From an uncultured Selenomonadales bacterium (GTDB lineage: Bacteria > Bacillota > Negativicutes > Selenomonadales > Selenomonadaceae), in the NCBI GenBank assembly GCA_946407095.1, contig CAMJMR010000007.1, positions 1 through 64,000 on the forward strand: a stretch of 64,000 nt of DNA, in the 5' to 3' direction. This document shows, piece after piece, positions 45,939 through 54,208 of this stretch. Position 1 is the first letter of the stretch; each line of letters opens with the position of its first letter. A program made the position numbers and the translations under genes. The notes beneath the pieces were generated by a model, which was not told the origin of the DNA, searched no databases, and was given only the letters and a program-made list of their open reading frames with translations.

Positions 45939-45957
45939 GCGGAAATACCATTTCCGC
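45939..45957. promoter_or_regulatory. Perfect inverted repeat upstream of the chemoreceptor
   Basis: GCGGAAAT and ATTTCCGC face each other across ACC. No T run follows, so it is more likely an operator than a terminator. Confidence 0.4.
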
Positions 45958-45984
45958 ATTTCCGTATCTCGAACGGAAAATCGA

Positions 45985-46013
45985 TTGAAAAAAATGGCGA
46001 ATAGTGCAATAAT
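45985..46013 (+). promoter_or_regulatory. Promoter candidate for the chemoreceptor operon
   Basis: TTGAAA (45985-45990) and AATAAT (46008-46013), spaced by 17 bases, lie about 50 bases before the chemoreceptor start. Confidence 0.5.
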
Positions 46014-46064
46014 CACTCTAACCGAACGCAAGCGGGTGCTCGGCAAAAAAAGGAGGCGATTTCT

Positions 46065-47762
46065 TTGAGTGCTTTAACTATTCGTCAAAAGTTGAATCTA
46101 ATTTTCGTTGTTCTGATTTTGGTTTTCGTTTCTGTCAGTATTTATTCCACTTACGCCTTAAACAAGATTAACGACGGCGCCATGCGCATTGCCACGACTC
46201 ATCTTTTAAGCGTGCTAGTTGCCTCCGACAACGCCAAAGCCATGAATCAATACCGGCAACTCGAATACTCTATCGTCACCGCGCCCAATCTCATCAGTCG
46301 TAGCTATGCCGAGAAAAAAGCCGCCAAATTAGCCGACCAAATCGATATTTCCTTTGACGCCCTCGAAAAAAGCTTGCAAGGGAACTCCGACGAAAATCTT
46401 CGCTCACTGCGTCAAGGCTGGTCGTCTTACAGAAGTCAGCTAACCAACGTCATCGCCCTCGCCAATAGCAACCAATCCGCCCAGGCATCCTTGATTCTCG
46501 ACAGTTCCCTCAACAAGTTTGAAAACCTCGACGACCTGTTGGTAAAAGTTATCGACGCCCGCAAAGACTTCATCAACGCCGAAACTCGTGTTGCCGCTGC
46601 CGAATATCAGCGGACGAAATTCATTCTGATTGCCTCGGTGCTTATCGTCATTTTGATTTCTGTTTCCATGGCTTTCTATCTGAGTCGTTCTATAAACGTT
46701 TCGATTCAATACCTTATCGGTATTGCTAACCACGTGGCGCAAGGTGATTTGAAAGTCGACGTCACCCCCAAGTCAAAAGACGAATTCGGTATGCTCACAA
46801 ATGCTTTTGCCGAGACCGTCAAGCAACTCAAAGGACTTATCGAAGGCATAACCTCCACCGCCGAAAACCTTGTCAACTTTTCCGACCAGCTGACCTCCAA
46901 TGCCGACCAATCCGCGCTTGCCACCCAACAGGTTGCCAACTCAATCAGCAATGTCGCCTTCAACATGACCAAGCAGGGCGAACAAGTCAATTCTTCTGTC
47001 GACGAGATTAACCGCATGACCGAAGATATCGCTGCTTTTGAAAAGCTTTCCGAGCAATCTTCCAAGGCCGCCAATGATGTTGCCGAAATTGCAAAGAACG
47101 GGCGCGAGGCTGTTGCGGGTGCCGTTTCGCAAATGGAAACTATCGCCGCTTCCGTCACTGAGTCCGCCGAAGTCATTCGTCAACTTGCCTCCCGCTCCGA
47201 AGAGATTAGCCAAATCTCCGATACCATAAGCGGCATCGCAGAGCAGACCAACCTCCTTGCGCTTAACGCCGCTATCGAAGCTGCCCGCGCCGGTGAACAC
47301 GGTCGCGGCTTTGCTGTCGTTGCCGACGAAGTTCGCAAGCTTGCCGAGGGCTCTGCTCTTGCCGCCAACAAAATTGCCGAGCTAATCAGGGTCATTCAGA
47401 ACGACACCACCAAGGCCGTCGAACGAATGCAACAGGGAACCCTTGAAGTTCAGAGCGGCAAGAGCGTCGTCGATAACGCGGGCAACTCTTTCACCACCAT
47501 TGTCCAAGCCGTTATTGGACTCACCAAAAATGCCGACATCATTTTGTGTGCCGCCCAATCGTCCTCCGAAAAAATTACCAAGCTCGTTGCCGTCATGGAC
47601 GACTTAAACAAAACCAGTGCCGCCGTTTCACAAGAAGCCGAATCGGTTTCCGCCGCCACAGAGCAACTTTCCGCCTCCATGGACGAAATTGCCGGCGCAA
47701 GCAAAAATATGTCTGATATGGCTCAACAGCTTAAAGATTTGACTTCTCAATTCAAGGTGTGA
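46065..47762 (+). CDS. Methyl-accepting chemotaxis protein
   Basis: 565 residues from a TTG (AGGAGG 8 bases upstream). TM1 about 11-31, a short periplasmic four-helix bundle (about 32-185), TM2 about 186-206, HAMP, then the long cytoplasmic coiled coil. The conserved hairpin tip [20 protein letters not shown] is intact. There is no C-terminal CheR-binding pentapeptide. Two bases separate its stop from the next frame, which encodes a sugar-binding lipoprotein, so that protein is the likely ligand carrier. Confidence 0.92.
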   Translation: MSALTIRQKLNLIFVVLILVFVSVSIYSTYALNKINDGAMRIATTHLLSVLVASDNAKAMNQYRQLEYSIVTAPNLISRSYAEKKAAKLADQIDISFDALEKSLQGNSDENLRSLRQGWSSYRSQLTNVIALANSNQSAQASLILDSSLNKFENLDDLLVKVIDARKDFINAETRVAAAEYQRTKFILIASVLIVILISVSMAFYLSRSINVSIQYLIGIANHVAQGDLKVDVTPKSKDEFGMLTNAFAETVKQLKGLIEGITSTAENLVNFSDQLTSNADQSALATQQVANSISNVAFNMTKQGEQVNSSVDEINRMTEDIAAFEKLSEQSSKAANDVAEIAKNGREAVAGAVSQMETIAASVTESAEVIRQLASRSEEISQISDTISGIAEQTNLLALNAAIEAARAGEHGRGFAVVADEVRKLAEGSALAANKIAELIRVIQNDTTKAVERMQQGTLEVQSGKSVVDNAGNSFTTIVQAVIGLTKNADIILCAAQSSSEKITKLVAVMDDLNKTSAAVSQEAESVSAATEQLSASMDEIAGASKNMSDMAQQLKDLTSQFKV

Positions 47763-47772
47763 GGTGTTTACC

Positions 47773-48801
47773 ATGCGGAAAATTTTTTTGATTCTGTGTC
47801 TGGCAACTTGCACCGTCTTGAGCAGTTGCGGTGAGGATGCCGTTCAAAAGGACAGAGTGGAAATTTTATTTCCCACTACCTCAAGCGGCATTTGGAAATA
47901 CATTGGCGAATTGTGCGCCCAACTCATGCGCGAGGCAAATTACGAAGTCGAACTGCACCACTGCACCGACCCCGCTAACCAAGTCGAACAAATCAAGGAG
48001 GCCATCGAAAAAAATCCTGCCGCCCTGGTCGTCGGCGCGCAAGATGCCGGCAACCTCGCCGAGCCGTTAGCCCTCGCCAAGGAAAGAGGCATCCCCGTAA
48101 TCGCCTACGACCGCCTCATCATGCACACGGACGCCATTTCCTATTACGCCTCTTTTGAAAACAATTCCGTCGGCGAATTCCAAGCCCGCTACGTAGAAGA
48201 GAAGCTCAATCTCAAAAGCGGCGCCGGTCCCTTTACAATCGAATTCATTGCGGGCTCGCCCGACGACTCCAACGCCACGCTTTTTTTCAACGGCGCTTTC
48301 AACTACTTAAGACCCTATATCGATAAAGGGCAACTTGTCGTTTCTTCGGGGCAAAAAGATTTCGGAAGCGTCGCAACTGCGGGCTGGAAAATGGAAACTG
48401 CTCAAAGCCGCATGACCGACATTCTTCAAAAGTATTATGGCGGCGGAAAATCATTGAACGTAGTTATCGCCGCCAATGACGATTTGGCTGAAGGCTATAT
48501 CCGCGCGCAACAAGCGGCAGGTTACAGCGGCACGCCCACCATCTTGACGGGGCAGGACGCTACCGCGACCGGTGTCAACAACATTAAAGCCGGCAAGCAA
48601 GCTATGACCATTTACAAGGACCCCGAAATCCTTTGCGCCAAAATCGTGCGCATGGTTAAAGCCGTCGTCGAGGGAAGTCAGCCGCCCATAAACGACGTAA
48701 CCAATATCAAAAACGACGTCACGACCATTCCTTCGTATCTTTGCATCCCAATGATTGTCGACAAGGAAAATATCGGCATTGTCAAAGATTTTTCTCGTTG
48801 A
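47773..48801 (+). CDS. Sugar-binding lipoprotein (ChvE/XylF-like)
   Basis: 342 residues. The ATG at 47773 is chosen because GAGGTG precedes it by 6 bases. Signal MRKIFLILCLATCTVLSSCG has lipobox LSSC. The periplasmic-binding-protein fold shows AALVVGAQDAGNLAEPL, GIPVIAYDRLI, VVIAANDDLAEGYIRA and ILTGQDATATGVNNI, as in xylose and multiple-sugar binding proteins. No permease or ATPase gene follows; a terminator does. It is probably dedicated to sugar taxis through the adjacent receptor, as ChvE serves signalling in Agrobacterium. Confidence 0.87.
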   Translation: MRKIFLILCLATCTVLSSCGEDAVQKDRVEILFPTTSSGIWKYIGELCAQLMREANYEVELHHCTDPANQVEQIKEAIEKNPAALVVGAQDAGNLAEPLALAKERGIPVIAYDRLIMHTDAISYYASFENNSVGEFQARYVEEKLNLKSGAGPFTIEFIAGSPDDSNATLFFNGAFNYLRPYIDKGQLVVSSGQKDFGSVATAGWKMETAQSRMTDILQKYYGGGKSLNVVIAANDDLAEGYIRAQQAAGYSGTPTILTGQDATATGVNNIKAGKQAMTIYKDPEILCAKIVRMVKAVVEGSQPPINDVTNIKNDVTTIPSYLCIPMIVDKENIGIVKDFSR

Positions 48802-48816
48802 ATCGTCTTCTGTCAG

Positions 48817-48853
48817 AAAAGCTCCTCAAAGCGAATTTGAGGAGCTTTTTTCT
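48817..48853 (+). terminator. Terminator of the chemoreceptor operon
   Basis: AAAAGCTCCTCAAA and TTTGAGGAGCTTTT form a perfect 14-bp stem around GCGAA, followed by further T residues. Confidence 0.88.
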
Positions 48854-48879
48854 TTGCATTTTGAAAATGGAATAGACCG

Positions 48880-49330
48880 AGAAGAATCCGAGCTTTTGTA
48901 GTGACGAGAGCCGGCGCGTAATATTTGGCCGCCCCTGCGAGGCGAGTTTCTTTGGCGACGTGAACGTTGCATTCAGATAGCGCGTTGAAAGTCGTCGAAA
49001 GCTGAAGGGGGAGGACGCGCCCTTGCTGTTCCCCTGCGTTGAGGGTCTTTCCACGGCCAGTAAACTTTGCCCGCGTGATTCTCAATGAACTCATGCAGGA
49101 TGTGAATGCCCAAGTAGCTCTTCGAGCCCGCCAAAACGATATTGCCGAGCGGATGGCGGTCGCCGTTGTTTCTTTGTCGACAGCCGAAGTCGTCGCTACC
49201 TTTTGAAGTGCGGCGTGCGATTGAGGAACACGTCAGCGAAATTGATTTTGTGGCCGAACTTCTGTGCCATGATGACGACGCGGGTCACAAGCACATAGTC
49301 TCTTATTTTTTTCTTGACGATTGGTAAAAG
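48880..49330 (-). pseudogene. NRPS carrier-protein/thioester-reductase remnant, copy 2
   Basis: On the minus strand MAQKFGHKINFADVFLNRTP resembles the end of a peptidyl carrier protein. About 100 bases later, GNIVLAGSKSYLGIHILHEF and IENHAGKVYW match the Rossmann start of NRPS thioester reductases (usual form LLTGATGFLGIHIL). Then RGKTLNAGEQ continues in another frame. The rest is scrambled, and about 170 bases resemble 32260-32440 in inverted orientation. A peptide-synthetase gene once lay on this replicon or was its source. No intact product; the 300 bases before the TpsB gene hold nothing else. Confidence 0.5.
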
Positions 49331-49379
49331 CCCATGTAAAGCTTTCTAAGTTCATGCAATCGCTTTGGAGTTGATTAAA

Positions 49380-51029
49380 GTGAAAAGAATTGCAAGCATA
49401 ACGGCGGCGGCACTGCTGTTATTGAATATGAACGCGGCAACGGCGGCTGACTTCGGCAGTTACGACCCGAGCACGCAACTGAATCGCGACCGCGAGGAAA
49501 TGGAACGGCAACGCGTTTGGGAGCAAATCCGAGAGCGCGAAGAAAATCGCCAAGCCGAAGTGGAAGACGAACGCGAAGCCGACAAGCCAGCCGAGTCCGA
49601 TTTGACTTTCGAGCTGACGCAAGTGCTTTTCAGTGAGTCGGAAATTTTGACGCAGGAAGAATTGGCGGCGATAACGGCGGACTACATCGGCAAGGCGGTC
49701 ACCGTCAACGATTTGTATGCCATAGTCAATCGAGTCAATCAGCTCTACGCCGACAAAGGTTTCTTGACGTGCCGAGCCTTTTTGACTGAACAGCGCATTG
49801 TCGGAGGCGTCGTGAAGATTACGCTGGTCGAAGGGCGCACGGGCAAAGTTACAGTCAGCGGCAACAAGCACACCCGCGAAAGTTTCATTCGGAACAGCTT
49901 CCCGCTCAAGGAAGGCGAAATTTCCAACACGCAACAGCTGAATCGCCGCTTGCAACTCTTCAACCGCACGAGCGACGCGCCTTTGCGAGTGGTCATGAAG
50001 GCGGGCGAAAAACCCGGCACCACCGATTACGAGCTGGTCATTTACGAGCCGAACAATCAATCCGTGACGCTCTACACCGACAACAACGGCTCCGAGGTCA
50101 GCGGGCGGTGGCGCGGCGGAATTTTTTATCGCTATCGCAGTTTGACGGGACGCCGCGACGCGCTCAACTTGACTTATCTGCACGGCAAGGGCTTGAACGC
50201 CTTCACCGTCGGCTATTCAATGCCGTTGAATCATCGCGGCATGAAATTGGACTTCGACTACAGCACCAACGCCAACGAGACCATAAAGGGCGACTTGAGG
50301 TCATTGGGAGTCAAAGGTCACGCGAGTTCGTTCAATATGACGTGGCGGCTGCCGTTCACCGTCGACACCTTCCGCCGTTACGAAACGGGCTTGCAATACA
50401 CTCATCAAAAATCGACGACGGACTTGGGCACAAAGTTGGAAGAGCGTTTCGTTTGGACGGACGACAAAATCAATCGAGTGACGCCATACGTGTCCTTCAT
50501 GCACAACGGCAAGGATTCGGTCCTTTACCACAAGCACGCCGTGGCGTTCGCGCATCGGAAGGACGCTGTCGACGAAAAGAGTCACGCCGCGATTTATCAG
50601 CTGAATTTGATTTATCAGAAGCAATTCGGCGGCGGACAGGTCTTGCAGAGCCGAATAGACGCGCAATTCAGCAACAGCAAAAATTTATCTTCGTCGGACA
50701 GATTTTACATAGGCGGCGGCAACAGCGTGCGCGGCTACGAGGAAAGTTTCCTTGGCGGCGAACGCGGCTTTACCGCCTCGCTTGAATATCAGTTGCCCTT
50801 GGATAAGCGCAGAAATTTCATGCTGTTGGCGTTCGTTGACGGCGGCAAGGTCAGCGGCTCCACGGTCGTCAGCGGCGATGACAAATTGCTCAGCACGGGT
50901 CTCGGTGTGGCGGCAAGCATAAAAAATTTTTCAGCCTCGTTGACGGTCGGCTTCCCGCTGAAGAAACATTTTGAAACGCAGAGAACCGACAGTTGCCGCA
51001 CTCACTTTCAAGCCTCTTTGACTTTCTGA
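49380..51029 (+). CDS. TpsB outer-membrane transporter (ShlB/FhaC family)
   Basis: 549 residues; GTG at 49380 follows GGAG by 9 bases and gives a clean signal peptide (MKRIASITAAALLLLNMNAATAA). A charged helical stretch (about 30-80) leads to POTRA domains (YADKGFLTCRAFLTEQRI, then VVKITLVEGRTGKVTVSGN) and a 16-strand-type barrel. The family motif is present in RFYIGGGNSVRGYEESFLGG (VRGY). It exports a TpsA partner across the outer membrane; the giant LktA-like protein at 58647 is the obvious client. Only 2 bases separate it from the HlyD-like gene, which ties it to the peptide exporters too. Confidence 0.88.
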   Translation: MKRIASITAAALLLLNMNAATAADFGSYDPSTQLNRDREEMERQRVWEQIREREENRQAEVEDEREADKPAESDLTFELTQVLFSESEILTQEELAAITADYIGKAVTVNDLYAIVNRVNQLYADKGFLTCRAFLTEQRIVGGVVKITLVEGRTGKVTVSGNKHTRESFIRNSFPLKEGEISNTQQLNRRLQLFNRTSDAPLRVVMKAGEKPGTTDYELVIYEPNNQSVTLYTDNNGSEVSGRWRGGIFYRYRSLTGRRDALNLTYLHGKGLNAFTVGYSMPLNHRGMKLDFDYSTNANETIKGDLRSLGVKGHASSFNMTWRLPFTVDTFRRYETGLQYTHQKSTTDLGTKLEERFVWTDDKINRVTPYVSFMHNGKDSVLYHKHAVAFAHRKDAVDEKSHAAIYQLNLIYQKQFGGGQVLQSRIDAQFSNSKNLSSSDRFYIGGGNSVRGYEESFLGGERGFTASLEYQLPLDKRRNFMLLAFVDGGKVSGSTVVSGDDKLLSTGLGVAASIKNFSASLTVGFPLKKHFETQRTDSCRTHFQASLTF

Positions 51030-51031
51030 TT

Positions 51032-51988
51032 ATGGATAAGGAAAAACTTTTCAGCCGCGAAGCACTCAATAAGTTGCGCTCGCCCGAAAAACTGAATACG
51101 CTCATCCCCGTGACCAATCCTATCGCTTGGGTTGGTCTCATTGCCATTTGCGTGCTGATGTTTTCTATCGTCCTTTGGTCGGTCTTCGGTGCCTTCACCG
51201 AACGCGCCACCGGCATGGGGCTCATCATGGACTCGGCGGGCGTCATTAACGTTTCGCATGCGGCGGCGGGGAAAATCACTGCCGTTTATATCAAAACGGG
51301 CGACACCGTCGAATCGGGGCAGCTGATTGCCCGCATGGAACAGCCCGAGCGCGTTGCCGATACTCAAATGGCGCAATACGGCGCGGGGCTCGCTTCAAGT
51401 GACCGCGATGTTATCGGCAGAGTTTACCAATACGACGCGAAACTTCATCAGCAGAACGCCAGCGAAAATATTTATTCCGAATACAGCGGCGTCGTCGACG
51501 AAGTTTTAATCGAAAAGGGCTCTATTATTCAGGCGGGCAACCCCATTTGTACAATCCGGCTCACGCGCAACCGCGACGAACTCACGGGCGTTTTCTACGT
51601 GCCGGTCGAAAAGGGCAAGCAAATCGAAAACGGAATGCTGATTCAGCTTGCGCCCAACGGCGTTGACGTTTCAAAGTCGGGCTCGCTTATTGGCGTAGTG
51701 CGTTCCGTCTCCCAATATCCCATTTCGGGTCAAGGCATTCAAAAAAGCTTGGGCAACGCGCAACTCGCGCAGTGGATGGTTTCGCAGGGCATGGGTGGTG
51801 CCGTCGAAGTAAAATTCGATTTGGTCAAGGACGCCGCCGACAAGTCGGGCTATCTTTGGACTTCGGTCATCGGAGACCACAAACCGATAACGGCAGGCTC
51901 GTTCTGCACGGGCTCAATCATAATCGAACGCCAACCGCCGATTGAAAGAGTTTTCTACAAGCTCAGCCAATTCTTGCGGAGCAGATGA
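51032..51988 (+). CDS. HlyD-like adaptor of an NHLP peptide-export system
   Basis: 318 residues from the ATG at 51032. One transmembrane helix (about 37-58) is followed by a split biotinyl-lipoyl-like domain (AAGKITAVYIKTGDTVESGQ and YSGVVDEVLIEKGSIIQAGN) and a beta-barrel end. It is short for an HlyD protein, lacking the long coiled hairpin, as in NHLM/NHLP bacteriocin secretion proteins. It sits directly before the two exporter genes. Confidence 0.8.
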   Translation: MDKEKLFSREALNKLRSPEKLNTLIPVTNPIAWVGLIAICVLMFSIVLWSVFGAFTERATGMGLIMDSAGVINVSHAAAGKITAVYIKTGDTVESGQLIARMEQPERVADTQMAQYGAGLASSDRDVIGRVYQYDAKLHQQNASENIYSEYSGVVDEVLIEKGSIIQAGNPICTIRLTRNRDELTGVFYVPVEKGKQIENGMLIQLAPNGVDVSKSGSLIGVVRSVSQYPISGQGIQKSLGNAQLAQWMVSQGMGGAVEVKFDLVKDAADKSGYLWTSVIGDHKPITAGSFCTGSIIIERQPPIERVFYKLSQFLRSR

Positions 51989-51998
51989 GGCAGCGGGC

Positions 51999-53666
51999 AT
52001 GAAAATTTTCGACAAGCTAAAAGATTTTTTCAAGACAAGACGCGTCAAGGTGCCGACGATTTTGCAGATGGAGGCGACCGAATGCGGCGCGGCTTCCTTG
52101 GCAATGGTGCTTGCCTACAACAAACTTTGGCTTCCGCTGGAAAAGTTGCGGCAGATGTGCGGCGTCAATCGTGACGGCTCGAACGCCCGAAACATTTTGA
52201 AGGCGGCACGTTCCCTCGGCTGTGAGGCGAAGGCATACACTTGGCCGGCTCAAAAAATCGTTTTGCGCAACGTCTACCCTTTGATTATCCATTGGGAGTT
52301 CAATCACTTCGTCGTCTTGGAAGGAATCAAGAACGGCGTCGCCTACCTAAACGACCCCGCGCTCGGCAGGCGGAAGGTGCCCTTCGACGAGTTCATCACG
52401 TCCTATACGGGCGTTTGCCTCAAAATCATTCCGAAAGAAAACTTCAAGCCGTCGGGTCACCGCTACAACGTCGTCAAGGTTATCGCCAAGAAACTCTTTC
52501 AAGACAAGTGGGCGATGCTGTTCGTCCTGATTATCGGGCTGTGCATGATTATCCCAGGCCTGGCTTTGCCCGTCATCAATCAGCTTTTTATCGACGAGGT
52601 GCTGACCAACAGGCATCCCGATTGGGCAACGAAAATTTATCTGACGCTCCTCGGCGCAATCGTCATAAACTGCGTGATGAACTACCTGCGTTCATACATT
52701 CTGACCACATGGCAGAAAAAGTTGACGCTGTCCGATTCGACGAATTTCTTTTGGCATTTGATTCGCCTGCCGATGCAATTTTTCCAGCAACGCTACAGCA
52801 CCGAAGTCGCCTCGCGTATCACGTTCAACGAAGCGGTCGCGGGCGTGCTGTCGAACTCGGCGGCAACCGCCATACTGGATTTTTTTGTTGCGCTGTTCTA
52901 TCTGGCGTTGCTCGTCCAATATTCGGTGCCGCTGACGATAATCGGCGTCTCGTTCAGCCTGGTCAATTTGGCGTTGCTGATGTTGACTCGGCGCAAGCTG
53001 ACGGATTTGACAATGCGTCTTCAGCAAGATAAGGGCAAAGAGTACGGCACGCTGATGAACGGGCTCTTGATGATTGAGTCGGTCAAGGCGAACGGCGGCG
53101 AAGGCGACTTCTTCACCAAGTGGGCGGGCTACCGCGCAAAGGTCGTGCTCGCCTCGCAAACTATCAAGCTCTTCAACATAAACGTCCGAATGTTGCCGAG
53201 TCTGTTGGCGGGCTTGAACAGCGCGCTGATTATGACAATCGGCGGCTTTTCGATAATGGACGGCGTCATGACGGCGGGTATCTTCACGGCGTTTCAAAAT
53301 CTGATGGCGCGCTTCAATGAGCCGTTCGACAGGCTTTTAAATCTCGGCACGACGTTGCAAACGACGGAAATGCAGTTGCAACGCCTCGACGACATAAACC
53401 GCTATGAAGCCGACAGCTTGAACTATCCCGACGAAAAGCAAAGAATTTCTTTTGAAGGCAGCCGCCTTTCGGGCGAACTTGAACTGAAAAATATTTCGTT
53501 CGGCTACAGCCCGCTTGACCCGCCGCTTTTGGAAAAATTTCAATCTGCACCTCAAGCCGGGGCGTTGGGTGGCGATAATCGGGGCGTCGGGCTCCGGCAA
53601 GTCGACAATGGCGAAAATCGTCACGGGGCTTTACGAGCAGTGGTCGGGCGACGTCCTCTTCGATAA
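51999..53666 (+). CDS. C39 peptidase/ABC exporter, N-terminal part (frameshifted)
   Basis: The N-terminal C39 peptidase has Cys29 in [14 protein letters not shown], the catalytic His in NHFVVLEG and Asp in LNDPALG; it cleaves double-glycine leaders. Six transmembrane helices follow (about 160-440). The nucleotide-binding domain begins at [19 protein letters not shown], but an A5 run near 53535 lacks one base and the frame degenerates, stopping at 53666. The rest of the domain is in the next frame from 53535. Start at 51999 (MKIFDKL) lies 10 bases after the adaptor stop. Confidence 0.82.
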   Translation: MKIFDKLKDFFKTRRVKVPTILQMEATECGAASLAMVLAYNKLWLPLEKLRQMCGVNRDGSNARNILKAARSLGCEAKAYTWPAQKIVLRNVYPLIIHWEFNHFVVLEGIKNGVAYLNDPALGRRKVPFDEFITSYTGVCLKIIPKENFKPSGHRYNVVKVIAKKLFQDKWAMLFVLIIGLCMIIPGLALPVINQLFIDEVLTNRHPDWATKIYLTLLGAIVINCVMNYLRSYILTTWQKKLTLSDSTNFFWHLIRLPMQFFQQRYSTEVASRITFNEAVAGVLSNSAATAILDFFVALFYLALLVQYSVPLTIIGVSFSLVNLALLMLTRRKLTDLTMRLQQDKGKEYGTLMNGLLMIESVKANGGEGDFFTKWAGYRAKVVLASQTIKLFNINVRMLPSLLAGLNSALIMTIGGFSIMDGVMTAGIFTAFQNLMARFNEPFDRLLNLGTTLQTTEMQLQRLDDINRYEADSLNYPDEKQRISFEGSRLSGELELKNISFGYSPLDPPLLEKFQSAPQAGALGGDNRGVGLRQVDNGENRHGALRAVVGRRPLR

Positions 53667-54192
53667 CGTCAATCGCCGCGAAATTCCCCGCGCCGTCATT
53701 ACGCATTCGGTTGCCGTCGTCGACCAAGACATTTTTCAAATCACGGGGACGATTGCGGAAAACATTTCGCTTTTCGACGATTCAATGAAACGTTCGGACA
53801 TAATTCAAGCCGCCAAGGACGCTTGCATTCATGACGACATAATTGCGCTCAAAGGCGGCTACGATTCTCAAGTGGCGGAGGGCGGTAGCAATTTCAGCGG
53901 CGGGCAACGGCAGAGGATTGAAATTGCGCGGGCGTTGGCGGTCAATCCGTTGTTGCTTGTCTTGGACGAGGCGACCAGCGCGCTTGACCCCATGGTTGAG
54001 CAGCAAATCTTTCAAAACATCAGGCGGCGCGGCTGTTCGTGCTTTATCATTGCGCACCGCCTTTCGACGATTCGCGATTGCGACGAAATTATCGTCTTGG
54101 ACAAGGGCAAAGTCGTTGAGCGCGGCACGCACCGCGAAATGATTCAACACGACGGCGCGTATCGCAGACTGATTGAAGACAGCAGCCGTTGA
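53515..54192 (+). CDS. C39 peptidase/ABC exporter, C-terminal ATPase part
   Basis: From about 53535 this frame continues the exporter: [19 protein letters not shown], Walker [10 protein letters not shown], signature FSGGQRQR, Walker [13 protein letters not shown] and the H-loop IAHRLST. The ATG at 53515 is coincidental. Joined to the preceding frame it gives a 730-residue peptidase-containing ABC transporter, the normal size. If the frameshift is real, export depends on rare slippage at the A run or on two-chain assembly. Confidence 0.8.
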   Translation: MTRRFWKNFNLHLKPGRWVAIIGASGSGKSTMAKIVTGLYEQWSGDVLFDNVNRREIPRAVITHSVAVVDQDIFQITGTIAENISLFDDSMKRSDIIQAAKDACIHDDIIALKGGYDSQVAEGGSNFSGGQRQRIEIARALAVNPLLLVLDEATSALDPMVEQQIFQNIRRRGCSCFIIAHRLSTIRDCDEIIVLDKGKVVERGTHREMIQHDGAYRRLIEDSSR

Positions 54193-54208
54193 GGAATGAG
54201 GAAACGTC

